A DNA stretch of 64,000 nucleotides from Acephala macrosclerotiorum (lineage: Eukaryota > Ascomycota > Leotiomycetes > Helotiales > Mollisiaceae), in NCBI GenBank assembly GCA_014904845.1, contig MU119458.1, positions 1 through 64,000 on the forward strand, written 5' to 3'. The position numbers were made by a program, and so were the translations under genes. Positions 19,401-32,750 of this stretch are shown piece by piece; position 1 is the stretch's first letter; every line of letters begins with the position of its first letter. The notes below the pieces were generated by a model that ran no database searches, had not been told where the DNA came from, and was given only the letters and a program-made list of their open reading frames with translations.

Positions 19401-22400
19401 TAGAGGGCAAGGTCTTACTTGATCATGCACTGTCGCCCATTTCCGAATCCAAGAAAGGAAATCAGGCATCGAGCAAAGACGTCGAAAGCAGGACAAAACT
19501 TGATGGAAAGAGATGAACATCTCGCTATGCGATGAAACTTTTCAAAATAGAGTCATATTAGGAATAAAAGAAGAGAGAAGAGTACCAGCAGATGAATAAG
19601 GATCATCATTTATTCCCTGGTCTCGAAGACTAGCTTCGAAAGAGATCTTGTGTTCGACGGTTGAAGAAGAGCTTGCTGATGATACCAACACGGCGAACCA
19701 AAGTCTGGAGATTGAAGTTGATGAAATATGTTGTGGAAGTAAAACTCATCTAATATCGATACTGGAACGAAGAGCAGATTCTTTCTTCGTTTCTGGGGAA
19801 GGGTGAACAGGAGAGGGCTCGAAGAGAACATATGAAAGCAAAGCAAGACTTCGTCGTTTCATAGCAATAATCGCGAAGCTTGCGCTCTCCATGTCGGCAA
19901 AGAGCGTGCGGTGACTTCGAAGAGAAAGCGAGGACGTTCGTTAGCGTCAACGACTCTCGGAAACAAAGTCAACTTCCCAAGTGTTCACCACCCCGTTTGA
20001 AGGACTAATCCATCATCAGGTGACTTCACCCTTACGCGTCAAACGCCTCACCCATCAAACCAGTCAGATATCAAAAACCCAACAGATCTTCCCTCCCCTC
20101 CCCTTTCTAATCCCGACAAACAGGAACTTCCAACAGCCCTCCTCCTTCTAATCTCTCGTGTCCACTAACACGTGATCCCACACCCACCATTCTGGTTGAA
20201 GCCCCTGAAAATCCTTTCTCAGGACGCACGCTTGAACAAGACCTACAGAACCTCGGCAGGAAGCCACATCCACAAGTTCCACTTCGCACGTGTAAATAGG
20301 CAATTCTGAAACGAGACATTTATCTCGGCTCGGGGAGTTACAGAAAGAGGGTCTTACCTCCCGTGAAGTGAAGCGAAGGCCCTTTGCCTAACCCGTGAAG
20401 GAAGCCGAGGCGGACTGATGATGAAGGATGTGCCTTCCACAAGCCAAGCCGAGGGGGTTACTCAATCCGACGAATCCAATCAGATGAATCGAAGATATTC
20501 CAAGAAGATAGAACACGACGGCAGAAGCAAAAAACAAAACGTACAGTAGTTTTCCAGAAATAGGGACGGCCCAATCACGTAGACGACATTCAACAAACGA
20601 CACGTCATCCACCCTCACACGAATTCAGCCTCATGCATGCAAAGAGCCTCCTTTTTCCTTTTCTCGTACCCCAACAAAGTAAAATAGATGAAATGCCGAA
20701 CCTTCGTCTGAGACAAGCATATTTCCATACTAACGGGATTTTGACCTCTTCTTCTCCACAATCAGGAAGAAAAATTTCAAGTTACTCAAACCCAAAGGAA
20801 AGGACACAAGCAGAGAGAAGGAAAAAAATCTTCCGTAGATCGTCCACGATGTGGGTTTGACAGCTCTCCGGCGAGGGCTGTTGAGCGTTCGTATCCTTTT
20901 TCCTGGGTCGCTTGGAAGTGCCAGCCCCCAGTTTGCCAGGTGGTGATGGGTCTGAAGATGGATGAGGAAGAGGTTAGGAAGATCCCGTCTGCACGGTAAG
21001 GATGTGCATATGGATGGTATGGCGGAATCTGGTTCCGAGCGTTTGGATGCCTGTGGGATCACGGAAATTGCGATGCGATTCGGTATCATATGCTTGGCCA
21101 GCCGTTGAAAAAAATTTCCTCTCCTGTATGTCTGAGGCTCAGATCCCGTAAAGTGAAGCAAGTGGATGTGGTTGATTGAGTAAGATAAATAGTTGGGCTG
21201 GGGACGACCTTGATTTGGGTGAACAGTGCTTTCACAGGGTATATGAGTTTGGGTTCCTGAAGTATGTGGAGTCGTGAACCAAAAGCTGATTCAGGGGAAT
21301 GCTGGACGGCTGGGTTAGAAGCCTTCCTCAGCTTCCAGAAGAACACTAGAAAGCTTCTAGCTCCAACTCCGGTAAATTATGCAGCCTCAGCTCCACCTTT
21401 CCGTATTTCCTTGTTCCACAACAGGGACCCCTGGTATCGATACACGGATGGCAGTTGAGATGAAGAAAGGGAAGGTGGTTGGTTGGCTAAAATCAATTGC
21501 AATTAGATCCCGGAAAGGGTCTGGGCTTGGAAGAGAACGTTTCCACAGCTTCTGGTGCCGTTTCCACTTGTTCCACTGCATCCTTGTCAGCCTTGAGTCG
21601 CAGGAGGGAAACCAAACGCAGCCAGCAGTGCAACGGTCGCGCTTGAGAGGCGTGTGCAGAAGCGTTCGGAAGACCTTACGCGGTGGATGTCTTGCTTGTG
21701 TGTGCGTTTGTGAGAAGCGGCTCGGCTTCTTGATCAAGATGCGGATTTAATCAGGGACAGGGCAGATGCAGGGCCGAAAAAGGCTGTTCTGTTGGTTGCC
21801 TCGTGAATGCGACCGACATGCGACCTTCTCTTCGACACGAGATTCAGGGATCGAGGTCGAAGAACCTGGAGAGAAGCGCCAGCAAGCGATAGGATGACCG
21901 AACCATAGGTGCACGCCTACCGAGCTGAGATGAAATAATGCAAGAAAGAGAAACACGAGGTAAAATACGATGTCGCACGTAACGAAGTCTGTAAAGTTAG
22001 GTGGTGCGAATGCGAACGAGATGAAAAGCATCAAGGGCGGACTCCCTCATCTCAGCTAAAGTATATTGACTCATGGGTGAGGTGAGCCTTTCTTCGAATC
22101 TCTATCTTTTGATCTTGTATCGTATCGTTATCTGCAAAAGTATGAATCGAAGCATGGGTGATATTTGAGCTGAGAAAGAGTATAACTGCTAGACGTCGAT
22201 CCGGTTCAGTTCCGCGACTTGGGATGTTGGAGCGCATGAGATTTTCAGGAGGCGTGGGTGTCGAAAGCCGAGACGCACAGTTCGGGTAGGCGTTCGTTGA
22301 GTGCATATGAGGCGACAAAAATCTGCAGAACCAAATTTAGTTCTTCTAGAACTCTTCCAGCAAACCAAAGGAGTTATGGATGCACAGCACCGATTTTGAC

Positions 22401-25400
22401 TCGTTAGTATTTTGGGGATGATTGAATCCACGTTTGTCCGTATGCATGAATCTCTGGGCTGTGTAGTGGTGATACCGTCACTTGTTGCTCGTCTGGTGGT
22501 CCAGTAAATTCGAGGTAGCGTGACTTTGAATAAGGAGGAGCAAGCAAACCAATGCTCGGCCGACGACTCATTTCAACACCACTCTGCAGTGCCACTGCGC
22601 CACCATCGAGAATGGCCATCGCATCACATTTGCTTCTCTCAACTCAATCAGCCTTTCTCGCTGGCTCTGGATCCGGAAGGCAAAATAACATGCGCGTTTC
22701 AACCGCCCGAAACCAAAAACCCGTCGACGCTGTCCGCTGTCACAAAGTGAGTCCTGACTTCTGATCGTTGGAACGATCACCACCTATCTCAGCACCAATG
22801 CCGTGCGCTAATGCCAGGTACACACGATGAACGCCTGCAGGTTGTGGCAAGGGTCACAGTCATGGCACTGAACTGCCTAGCGACCGGCTGTGTCTATCAT
22901 GGAGCCGGAGACTCCAAGTGGATCTCAGTTAGAAAAACGACCCAACCAGGGAACTCGCAGCCGAAGCACGACAACGAGCAGCGTTCGTTCGCCCAGCTGC
23001 TCGAAATTATCAACAGCTTCATCCAACAGGGGCGGAAACACAGAACTGGATGCACATGGGGACGGGCGGACGGGGGCGTCGTCTTGTCGGGTTTCCGGGA
23101 CTAGGACCTGCAGCGTGCCACCCACCATGTTACCCTGCTTCCCATGCAGTCCCCATGTTAAAGCTGGAGATCATTAGCACTAACAGTCTGGAATAACCCG
23201 GAGCCGGAAGTGCTTCCTGCGTCGCCGTTGCCTGAAGTTCGTTCTCAAACACCCTCCTACTTTGTAGATTCGTCCCAGGCAAATGTGATCGGTGCAATCA
23301 AATCGACCATCTGTGGTACCGAAGCCGGGGCGGTGTCCAGTTGCTGAAGTCTGGGTTGGCGGTCGGTGATGCGAGTAACACGGCGCCTGAAAGCGACCTC
23401 TCATTCCTCCACTCGACGCTGAATCTGATACTGGCAGCTCGCGTGGGAGTATGACTCGTCCTTTGGCCAATCGATCTACACGGGACGTAACTCAGCCACC
23501 TGCCCGAAGAGTCAAACAAAGTGAGGCGTCGGCTCGGTAGAATCATTCGAAGCGCACAGGTCGAAGAAGTTGCGATGGGGGCCAGTAGTGAGCACTGGGC
23601 ACGTTCTGTACGTACAGTCACAAATCCCGTCACAGCTGGAAAGAGAAAGTACGCGACGCGGACACGAGCAGCAATAAAATGAAGGAATCTCACTACTATC
23701 TCGGAAGTGTTTGCATCACGGCGCTCCAGGCAGGCCCGGATTCGTCGAGATGGACGAGCAGGCGCCGACGCTGCGTGTCTTCGGGCTCGAGATCCAGAAG
23801 GTCGCCTCCGATCTCGTCGCCGCCCTCCCCGTGGTTGCTGAAACATGAGGCTTCGGTCTTCCCTGCCCTACACCCTCTTCTCTCCTCATATTTGGGGCAG
23901 CCATCTCGATGATGTGGCTGAAATTCGCAGCCGCCGCTCACTCCATCCATCGACCCAACAGACCGTTTCCTCCCTGGTTCACGCTGACCCACTCTAGCCG
24001 CATCCAGGGGTTCAGGAAGCCACTCCCCTGACTTCCACGCACCAAAGAACCAAGAGAGCTTTTTGAATGCGACCCATCATCGCCGCCCCAGAGATAGGCT
24101 GGGATGGGCTGCGTGGACTGCAGAGATGCGTCGAGGAAGCACACCCGGTACACTTGTCCGTAATGTCAAGTCTGAGGATTAGGGTTGCACGCTGGTACAA
24201 AAGCAGGTGGTGTCGTGGTTGGGCTGCGAATTTAGGCGTGCTCGTTTGATGTGGTTTGGTGCTGGTGCTGGTGCTGGTGCTTGACTCGTTTTTGGCTCCG
24301 AAGAAGGAAGAACGTGCTAATTTCGAGCTGGGGTTGGGATAGGGAAGGAAGCAACCCTGCGCCGGAGCATTTTTGGACTTCCCACAAACTTTTCCAGAAT
24401 GTTTGGACCCATTTATCAGACTGCGACTGCAGATGATCGATCATGACCGCTGACGCTGGACATGAGGAGAGTTCACCGTTTGCTGTCGTGCCCTGAATCA
24501 TGAACAGCGGGCTCCACGACTCAGGCGAATTCATGCGAACGCTTGCGCTGAGTCGGGAGGATGGATCATATCAGCGAAACCTGGGATGCCAGCCAAATCC
24601 TGGAGTGCAGCCAGCAAAAGTGTGACCCAGGGGCATCCAGGGCACGATGGGCCACCACATGTAGCGCGCGTAAGATCTTCGTCCAGCATGAGCGATTACT
24701 CTTCGCAGCAGTGATACGGAGGGATACCTCTGACCACGCAGTAAGACGTCCACGACGCCCGTACACGGGCCGTACCAACATACCACAGACGGCAAATCTC
24801 TGCGTGGTGCCGGCTTTGCATGCGATGGCGATGATCCCCAGTGCCCTGTTTCAACGCGGTTCCTTTTTTGTTCCCGGAGCATGCTGGGCAGGGCATGTTC
24901 GACCTCGCTCGCCTTCATTTCCAGAAACCATCCTCCCCCTTTTCCTCTTCTGGACGCATATCACCCCAATCAGTGCTTTTTCTGGCCGTCCCAACATGTT
25001 ACTCGTCTACTCCATGCCACTTGATGCCACTTGATGCCACTTATGGTGCACGCTGAGCCTGGCTTGGACCCAGCACCGACCAGCCTGTGCTCCGATGGAA
25101 GTAATAAATAAGTAATGAAAAATTGAATTGTACTTGCTTGTACTGACTGATTCCCAAACCCAAACCCATGCGTCAGTGTGCTCATTTCGATTTGTCTTTT
25201 TCCTTCCGTGTTCCCCTAGTCCCGCGCAGCCGTCAAGCATCATCATCCCTCCTGGTGGACTCTGGCTCCTGCTTCCTGGTCGACGCCTCCCTGGTCGAAG
25301 TCGAAGCCCAAGGAGAGATCGCTACCTCGTCCGGCATGCAATCAACTGTCGTATAAGACACCGGCGAACCCCCTTCTTCGGCCCAGCTCTTTTCTTTGAA

Positions 25401-28400
25401 TCTTCATAATAAGTACCCTCCTCCCTTTGGATCCGGATTCTGCTGCATCCCATCCCATCCCATCCACTTGCTGGCACTTCATCCTCAGCTGCCTGTACTG
25501 TTACTCACTCTCCACTACGACTCATCCTCGCCCTGCACAGCAACAGGCACCACCACAAAGAGCGTCGGCCAGCAAGATTCAGCACGATTTCGCATCTGAT
25601 CCGGCCTCTCTATATCAAGCAGCAATCACCCTATTGTGCCGGCAGCAGTTCACGCAGGATCCTTCCATTTCGGCTACGTACACTCTTTCTACACGAGCCC
25701 CGGCATTAGGGTCACAGCTCCCGCCCAACTCAATCGCGCCGTCGCAGACACTGTCGCGAAGTCTCAGATTGTCAAAGCAACCCAAATCTTAACTGGGATT
25801 GTACTGGTCTATCCGACCCATACCATCCTTCTCGAATAAATTTCTCCGTTCCTCGTTCTTGCGCCGCAGTGCATCGAACTCCAGGAAGTCGTCGATATTC
25901 CACACTGTAGCTGCAGCATTAAAAAAAAAAAAAGTTCCCTCGGCAGCAACCGCGACTCCTTTTTCAGGAGACAGACAGCCTCGCGCATTCAGATTAAGGT
26001 GAGTCAGAACGAGCGCCTCCAGCGTGGCAGAGTAAGCAAACACAAGTTCGGAGGTCACCCAAAATGTGGCCACCCTTCTGAAATTGCAAATCTCGGCGCT
26101 TCTTTCTACTGTTACCAGATATATTATATCCTTGTACCACTACCTGTTGCTAACTCAAGATGCTCTTTTTAGATTTTGAATCCACACATCATGATGATTA
26201 CGAGAGAGGTGCAATCGTGCAATATGGGAAGAGGTGCCTACGATACAACAGGAGTGCCTAAACCTCCTCCACCACCGAAGCCTAGATAACAGGCTCATCT
26301 CCATCTCCGCGACGCTGACCCCGAATCGAGCGATACGATAACAAACAAAATCTCCCAGATCATCGAGACCACGTTCTTCGATCAGTCGCAAATGCTGCAA
26401 AGACATCACATCCCTTTGCGCCTTCAACCTCCTCGCGCCGTCTCGAACCTCCCTGATCTCGTCGAACTTCTCCATCTGCAACAATTACCATTCTCCATAC
26501 AATACAATTTGGCACGCAAAGAACTATTTAATACGCATCGCATCGATCGAATATCTGTATATTACCACGACTTGCGACGATTCTCATTCGCGTTTTTTCC
26601 TCTCGATTTCACTCTGTCAACATTCCAGGCCAGCAAACGTTTCTCGTCACATACCCCATCACCAAAAGTTCCTGAAAATCACCTCCTTGCTTCTCTTGGC
26701 GCAAACAGCAAGTCTCGATCCACAGCACAGACAGCGAGCGAGCGTTGCCTCAATCCAACAACTAAAAGTTCGTCGCTTCTCTCTGGCATATTTGGGACAT
26801 CACGCATTTTGGATAGGGCGTTGCATCTAGACTCGGATTTGTATTTTCGGGAACACTTGTACTCTTCATATTTCCTTCTGCATCTCTTTACCGGGCGGTC
26901 TTGTGCCTGTATCATTACGTTTTCATCATCTGTCTGGTCGTTGGTTGCATAAAATGGGTCTCTAAAATTGGGTATTATCATCAGGATGGGAAAATTTGTG
27001 TTTGTTTTGGTGCGCATATAGACTTGCTTTCTCTGTTTAAGAGTTTTGATTGATACACTGTTCGAATTGGGATATCGATGGCCCTCACGGGTATCGATAT
27101 TGTTTGTATAGGTTAGGATGTTAGGAAGGAAAATTCTCTTGCTGCAATGTTTGGTTTTCTTCACCTCTTTTCCTTTTGTTTGTATTCTATTCTAGAAGAC
27201 AAATGACCTCACGGTCCAAACCTGCCTCAATCTAGGCTGGTTCCGACGATTATTTGAGGAGGAGATGTGTTTGACATGACAAGAAAGAACTGGATTGGTT
27301 TCTGATAATAATAGCTGCGGATACCCTATAATAGATTTTTATTTTCCTGTATGAAGACGAGAAAGCAGAGCGATCAGCGTGCGAGCGATTTTGTCGGTCT
27401 TGAGATCATGATAGAATAATAAGAAAATTAGTTTTTCATCACCTTCATTTCAAGAATGAGGAATTTGAGTGCCGATCTCGACATCTAGATGTAAAAGCCA
27501 CTTCCTGAGGAACAAACACTCCGGCATCAAAAGCATCATTTCATACCAGAGCTGATATAATACCACTATCTTCATCTTCAGATATTTGGAATACCCTCCT
27601 CTCAAATCTCAAAAAAGCAATGTGGGCGACTGAAACACAGATTGTAACCGCACCCAAAAATAACAAAATATGATCTCTCACATCCACACGCCTCTTCTTG
27701 CCCACCCGTATCTGGCCGCCGCCTATCTCATTCCGTGCGAAAAAAGGAATATTGGGGGATTCCATATTCCTGGTTTGGTTTTGAGGTTCTCCCACACCTT
27801 TACCAACGGGAGATGGATATGATGGGAGAGGAAGAGAAGGATGGAGCGAGATGGAGCGACAATCAAACACAAGAATAAAGTTTCTAAACACCCTCAGCCC
27901 ATCCATTCGTCAATCAACCCTTCTTTCTCTCTAAGCTCATCCAAAAGTCGTCCACATCACCTCACTTCATCCTTCAAAACCCTCCCTCCCTGCCAAACCT
28001 CAATCACCTCATAGCAAGAATCCCTGATCAGTCAATCACCACCTCACTCATCAAACCCTCCCAGCCTCCCACCCATCCATCATCTAAGCATCATATCAGA
28101 TCAAATATCACCCCCTTTCCTTCCCTCCCTCGGGTAGGACGCCACTCCCAAATAGTCCACACGTTCGTCCCAACCTCCTGCATGCATGCACGGGGGATCG
28201 CCCGAATCTATGCACCACCATCTGAAAAAAAAATCCTTCCAGAAGCCATGCACCGAACGTTCCCACCACCCGTTCTCTTGGGATTTCCCATCTCAACCAT
28301 TCACAGCGCCGAAATGCACCCACACCCTTCCATGTGCCGCGGGTGGGGGATTTCTGAGTTGGGAAGGGTGGACGTGGGGGGTGTTGTGTTTGAGGGGGAA

Positions 28401-28832
28401 TGAATGTGGGGGTGAGATAGGAGAAAAACGTGACATGGAAAGGAGCTGGGTGCTCAAAAAGGTATGGGTGAATTGCGGTAGTGGTATAAAAGGGTTGACG
28501 GAACGTGAAGGTGGTGCTGATGCGGCTCGGCTGGGATTGGCGGGAGGAGGCATCAACACGAACAAGAGAGCAGATCAACGACGACGAGAAAGAAGGAAGG
28601 AACGCAACGCACAACAGGATTGAGAGTTCAGAGAGGGAGGAATCGATCGAGACTTTCTTCCAGCTTGGACTATACACCGCACCCGTGCATCCTCCAACAC
28701 GACACACAACCCAACCACAACATCACCACGAACAACCCCACCACCACCCTCGAACTACCCCTCCAAACAATCCACCTCGATTCAAACCCCCCATCCCTCT
28801 TCACCTCTCCACCAGCCCATCGTCCCGCAGAC
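19401..28832. other. Remainder of the gene-poor interval
   Basis: About 9.4 kb without a recognisable gene. Frames such as 21379-21750, 23298-23846, 24561-25034, 26392-26952 and 28108-28707 overlap one another on opposite strands and show no domain or protein-like composition. Visible features are simple repeats: four GGTGCT units near 24260, three copies of ATGCCACTTG at 25013-25042, a (CATCC)n run near 25448, and a 13-base A-run at 25921. A 74-aa frame at 27765-27541 (minus) has one transmembrane-like helix and is a weak candidate. The last few hundred bases should be ARPC5 promoter and 5' UTR. Confidence 0.4.
27541..27765 (-). CDS. Possible single-helix membrane microprotein
   Basis: 74-aa frame starting MESPNIPFFARNE, with a basic stretch (GKKRRVDVRDH) before one hydrophobic helix (ILLFLGAVTICVSVAHIAFL) and an acidic tail. 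The basic-then-hydrophobic order suits a type II or tail-type membrane peptide. No homologue is recognised and coding status is doubtful. It lies alone in the gene-poor interval. Confidence 0.22.
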   Translation of the reverse strand: MESPNIPFFARNEIGGGQIRVGKKRRVDVRDHILLFLGAVTICVSVAHIAFLRFERRVFQISEDEDSGIISALV

Positions 28833-29942
28833 ATGAATATAATCCAACAGCACAGCGACGCCTCCCTCGCCGAAAACTGGCGCACGATTAACATCGACCT
28901 CCTGGACCCGGAATCCTCGTCAAACTTCGACGTCACGACCTTGCACCCATCCTTCGCACCCGTATCCGCGGATGAGGCGAGGAGTATTGGACAGCAGGTC
29001 AGGCAATTATTGAGGGGAGGGGATGCGGAGGGGGCGTTGAGGGGTGCGTTGGAGAGCGCGCCTTATGGAGGTGATGCTAGTGTTAAGGTGAGTGAGGGAG
29101 GGTGCTTTCTTTTGGACTCTTTGGGGGCTTTGGGGGAAGGGAGTAATTCAAGGGTTGAAGAGGGTACGGCTGGGAAAGTGGGTAGAGAAGAAGATTTCAT
29201 TCATGACGGGGCGGGGACTCTGGCTACCTAGGACATTGTTGGAAGAGGAATTCATCACGGCAAGGACGGACATTGAGGATACAGAGGCTAACGACTCTGC
29301 GAACAGGAAATTCACCTCCAGACTATTACTGAAGTCCTACAAAGCATCAAGGCGAGCGAGATGACGCCGATGCTGCAACGAATTTTCCAGAGCGAAGGTG
29401 GAAGTGAAGCCTTGGATGTGTTGATGAAGTATTTGTGAGTTAGTTTTGGTTATTTTCAGACTTCTTCTTGCACGATTTTAGGATTATGGGGAGCGCAGGC
29501 GATCTTTGGGCCGCAATGGGGGTCCCAAGTTAGTGCCCCAAAAGTCTCAACGAGCTCAGGGCTCAATTAGCTCGAGCCACGAGAAGGACAAGACATTCAG
29601 CACAGACCACAGAGGATTTGTGACCAGCGTTTGGCTTTTGAACTCCATGTCTTCTGCTGGCTTGCGTCTACTCTACGAGTCAGTTTGGACAACACGCTAA
29701 TTCTGTTATCTGCTGCTAGGTACAAAGGAATGGCCTTCTCTGCCACACACAAGACCCCTTCCCGCGGCTCAACCCTCACGCCTCAAAGTACTGGGTTCTC
29801 GCAGATGGGTGGCAGACCAGGAGCAGGAAACGAAAGCAGCGGTGCCGCTATGAGTGTGCTACTTTCGTGGCATGAGAAGGTCGTCGAGATTGCAGGACTT
29901 GGTTGCATTACACGAAGCATGACCGATTGGAGAAAGGTCTAA
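28833..29942 (+). CDS. ARC15: Arp2/3 complex subunit 5 (ARPC5, p16-Arc)
   Basis: Three exons: 28833-29087, 29307-29434, 29720-29942 (201 aa). NWRTINIDLLDPES, QQVRQLLRGGDAEGALRGAL, EIHLQTITEVLQSIKASEM, LMKYLYKGMA and MSVLLSWHEKVVEIAGLG are family landmarks in the right order. The Arp2/3 complex nucleates branched actin at cortical patches during endocytosis, and ARPC5 bridges ARPC1 to the rest of the complex. Introns of 219 and 285 nt are long for this window, but their borders are GT-AG and keep frame. The conserved MKYL|YKGMA junction fixes the second intron. Intact, with no anomaly in the coding part. The gene symbol follows the yeast name. Confidence 0.93.
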
Positions 29943-30790
29943 AGGTCGAATGGGCATTGAGGAAGAGCGGTAGACGCCGAGTAAGTTGGCCGGGTGCTGC
30001 GTGGACAACTCAACTCACGATGTGACGATGCAGTGGTCAAGGTTGAAGGTCTACAGTCTACGGTCAACACAAAGCGGGGTTTCGAAGCCTAGAGCAGCAT
30101 GATGCATCGCATCCATCATATTCTAGACAAAAGAACATGCAATCAACGTCGTTGGTTACTTCATCACTAGCTCCGCGTATAGACGGAAGTCCACGCCAAG
30201 CCACCAACGCGATGCGGCTTCTGCAGGCTATGCCTCCACTAGCTCGTGATAGCCACCGACCTCTCAGCAGTAAGTATTGCCTCCGATCTCGCTATCACTG
30301 CATGATATTAATAATGCAACTAAGCAGACACCTCTCGTGAGCACATCCCACTCAACCAATGGCCTCGCTTTACCTTCCATCTCCTGTTTCTACTATACCT
30401 TTGAAGGTATTCCCCGCGGCGCGCCAATCATAGGATGTTGGACCTCACATGGAAGTCTCCACAACTATTGGGCATCTCGGTCTTTCTCTATTTTTTTTCT
30501 CTTTGTAGATCTGTAGCACGATATTCCGTTCTCGCTTTGCTCAGTCGGTGATAAAGTGATCTCTCTTCTTATTTGTACCTTCAATCCCCTCACCAGACAC
30601 TTTCAGTGCAGTCACTGCTACGTTGTTGCAAATCAGACTGAGTCGTCTGATCGAACTGCTTTACTCTGCATTGCTATACTTGTTCATTTGTTGTATTAAC
30701 CCAGCATTCAATGAGTCCAGTCTCTATCACAAGTCCTTCAAACTCAAATTACTGTCTTTTTTTCAACTCAACATCCCACCTACAGCTAAA
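29943..30790. other. Intergenic: ARPC5 3' flank and transporter promoter
   Basis: No gene seen. The right-hand part from about 30480 is T- and C-rich with TTTTTTTCTCTTT and CTTTTTTTC tracts, typical of a fungal promoter and 5' UTR. Confidence 0.45.
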
Positions 30791-32750
30791 ATGGGATTCA
30801 CACGCGCCCCCGAAGACCGTCCTACCCCCAAGCAAGTTTACAACTGCCGCATTTACCTCCTCACGTTCCTGGCATGTCTCGGTTCCTGGATGTTCGGATA
30901 CAACAACGGCGTCATAGCAGGTGTTCTCGTCCTCCCAGCATTTGTCCATGATTTCAACCTCCCAGAAACCGGTACCTCCCAATACAATAACATCATTGAG
31001 AACATTGTGTCATTGTTGCAGATTGGAGGATTGGTTGGTGCCGTGTCGACCTTTCCCTGCATGAAGTTCTTCGGAAGGAAGATTGCAATGACTATTGCTG
31101 CAGCAGTATATTTACTTGGTGCTTTGTTGCAGGTTCATTTCCTCCTTCCCACAGTTTCCAAAAACATGATTACTAATGACAAAACAGACATTTTCCTACG
31201 GCAACCTCGCAATGATGTACGCGGGTAGATTCATCACCGGTCTCGGCGCCGGCTCAGTAACTGTCACCGTCCCCCTGGTTCGCATTTTCACCTTACCAAC
31301 CCACCACAGGTGACAACGCCTCTCAACCACACTTCTGCTAATATCCTTCCCCTAGTACATAGCCGAATTGTCTCCCCCCAGCATCCGGGGCTCCCTCGTC
31401 GGCATCTACGAAATCAACAACCAACTCTCCAGCCTCCTGGGATATTGGTGCAACTACATAGTCAACGAATACGTCCCCAGCTCCCAGACTCGACAATGGC
31501 AGATCCCCCTCGCTATACAAATCATTCCCTCTTCTCTCTTGATCCTCGCATCCTTGCTCATCCTCCCCGAATCCCCACGCTTCTTGGTAAAGAAGGGAGA
31601 AGAAGCCCAAGCAAGGAAAGTCCTATCTTTCGTCCGCCATCTACAACCAGAACATGAGTATATCAATCTAGAGATGGAGGAGATCGTCGAAGCGATTCAA
31701 CGACAGGATACCCCACTTCCCGGACATGAGAGGAAGAGATTCGGGTTGGTTAGGGAGTTGACGTGGAAGGGGAATCGGAATCGGGTGCTTATTGGGTTGT
31801 TTTTGATGTTTGGGCAGAACTTGACAGGGATTAATGGGATAAATTTCTACACGCCGGAGATTTTTAAGAGTATTGGGTTTAGTGGGACGAAGTTGGTGCT
31901 TTTGGCTTCTGGTAAGTTCTTTTTTTTCTCATTCTCACTTTCCCTCAATCTCTTGTTGCCATTGAGTACTGATCAAGGCGTTAGGCATGTACGCTCTCGT
32001 CAAAACAGTAGCCACGATCCTCGCACTCGTATTCTTCATCGACCGCGTAGGCAGACGAAAACTCCTCCTCGCATCTTCCGTTGGCACCTCCCTCGCACTC
32101 TGGTACATTGGAGCTTTCATAACCGCGAAACACATCGATATCACAAAAACCCAAGAGAGAAGCGTTGCTGGTTGGGTCGCCATCGTCTGTGTCTATATCT
32201 ACGCCGTACGTCCCTTCCCCTCCCTTCCCCTTCGCCCCATCTCCCCCTCACCCAATATCAAACACACTAACCCCCTCCCAAGGCAGCATTCTCCCTAGCC
32301 TGGAACGGCGTAGTCTGGGTCTACTGCGCCGAAATCTTCCCCACCCGCATCAAAGAACTCGCCGTCTGTCTAATAACCGGCGCACAATGGACCTCCCAAT
32401 TCGCCGTCGCCCGCGCTTCACCTAGCATGCTAACATCCATGCATGGGGGATTCTTCTTCTTCTTCGCAGCTTGTATCACCATCATGGGTATATTGGTATA
32501 TTTCTTTATCCCGGAGACGAAAGGGAAGACGTTGGAGAGGATGGATGAGATTTTTGGCACGGCGTATGGGGATTTGGTGCATGTGGAGTTGAGGGATTAT
32601 AGGAGGGAGAGGGGGATGAAAGTTAATGGTCATAGTGGCGAGAAGATGGTGGGTGAGGGTAAGGAGGAGCCTGTGGGGCAGGATAATGGGCAGTTGGATG
32701 GCACTGATGCGATGGAAATCGCTGAAGCGAGAGGCGAGAGTGAGGTATGA
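30791..32750 (+). CDS. MFS sugar transporter, quinate permease type
   Basis: Five exons: 30791-31132, 31188-31277, 31356-31911, 31985-32205, 32283-32750 (558 aa). The start MGFTRAPEDRPTPKQVYN carries the EDRPTPKxVYN run typical of the QutD/Qa-y branch. Further sugar-porter signatures are GYNNGVIAG, GRFITGLGAG, PESPRFL, NGINFYTPEIF, DRVGRRKLLL and PETKGKTLERMDEIFG. It is a proton symporter with twelve plasma-membrane helices and a long charged C-terminal tail. QutD/Qa-y members take up quinate, which enters the protocatechuate pathway, but the branch also holds other hexose carriers, so the substrate is not certain. All junctions are canonical and intact. No quinate-utilisation enzyme gene is seen nearby. 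Confidence 0.92.

Noticed and set aside
22811..25034. Several open frames of 70-180 codons in the GC-richer part of the gene-poor interval
   Set aside because: Frames overlap on both strands, are rich in Ser, Pro and Arg, and lack domains, signal peptides and consistent intron signals.
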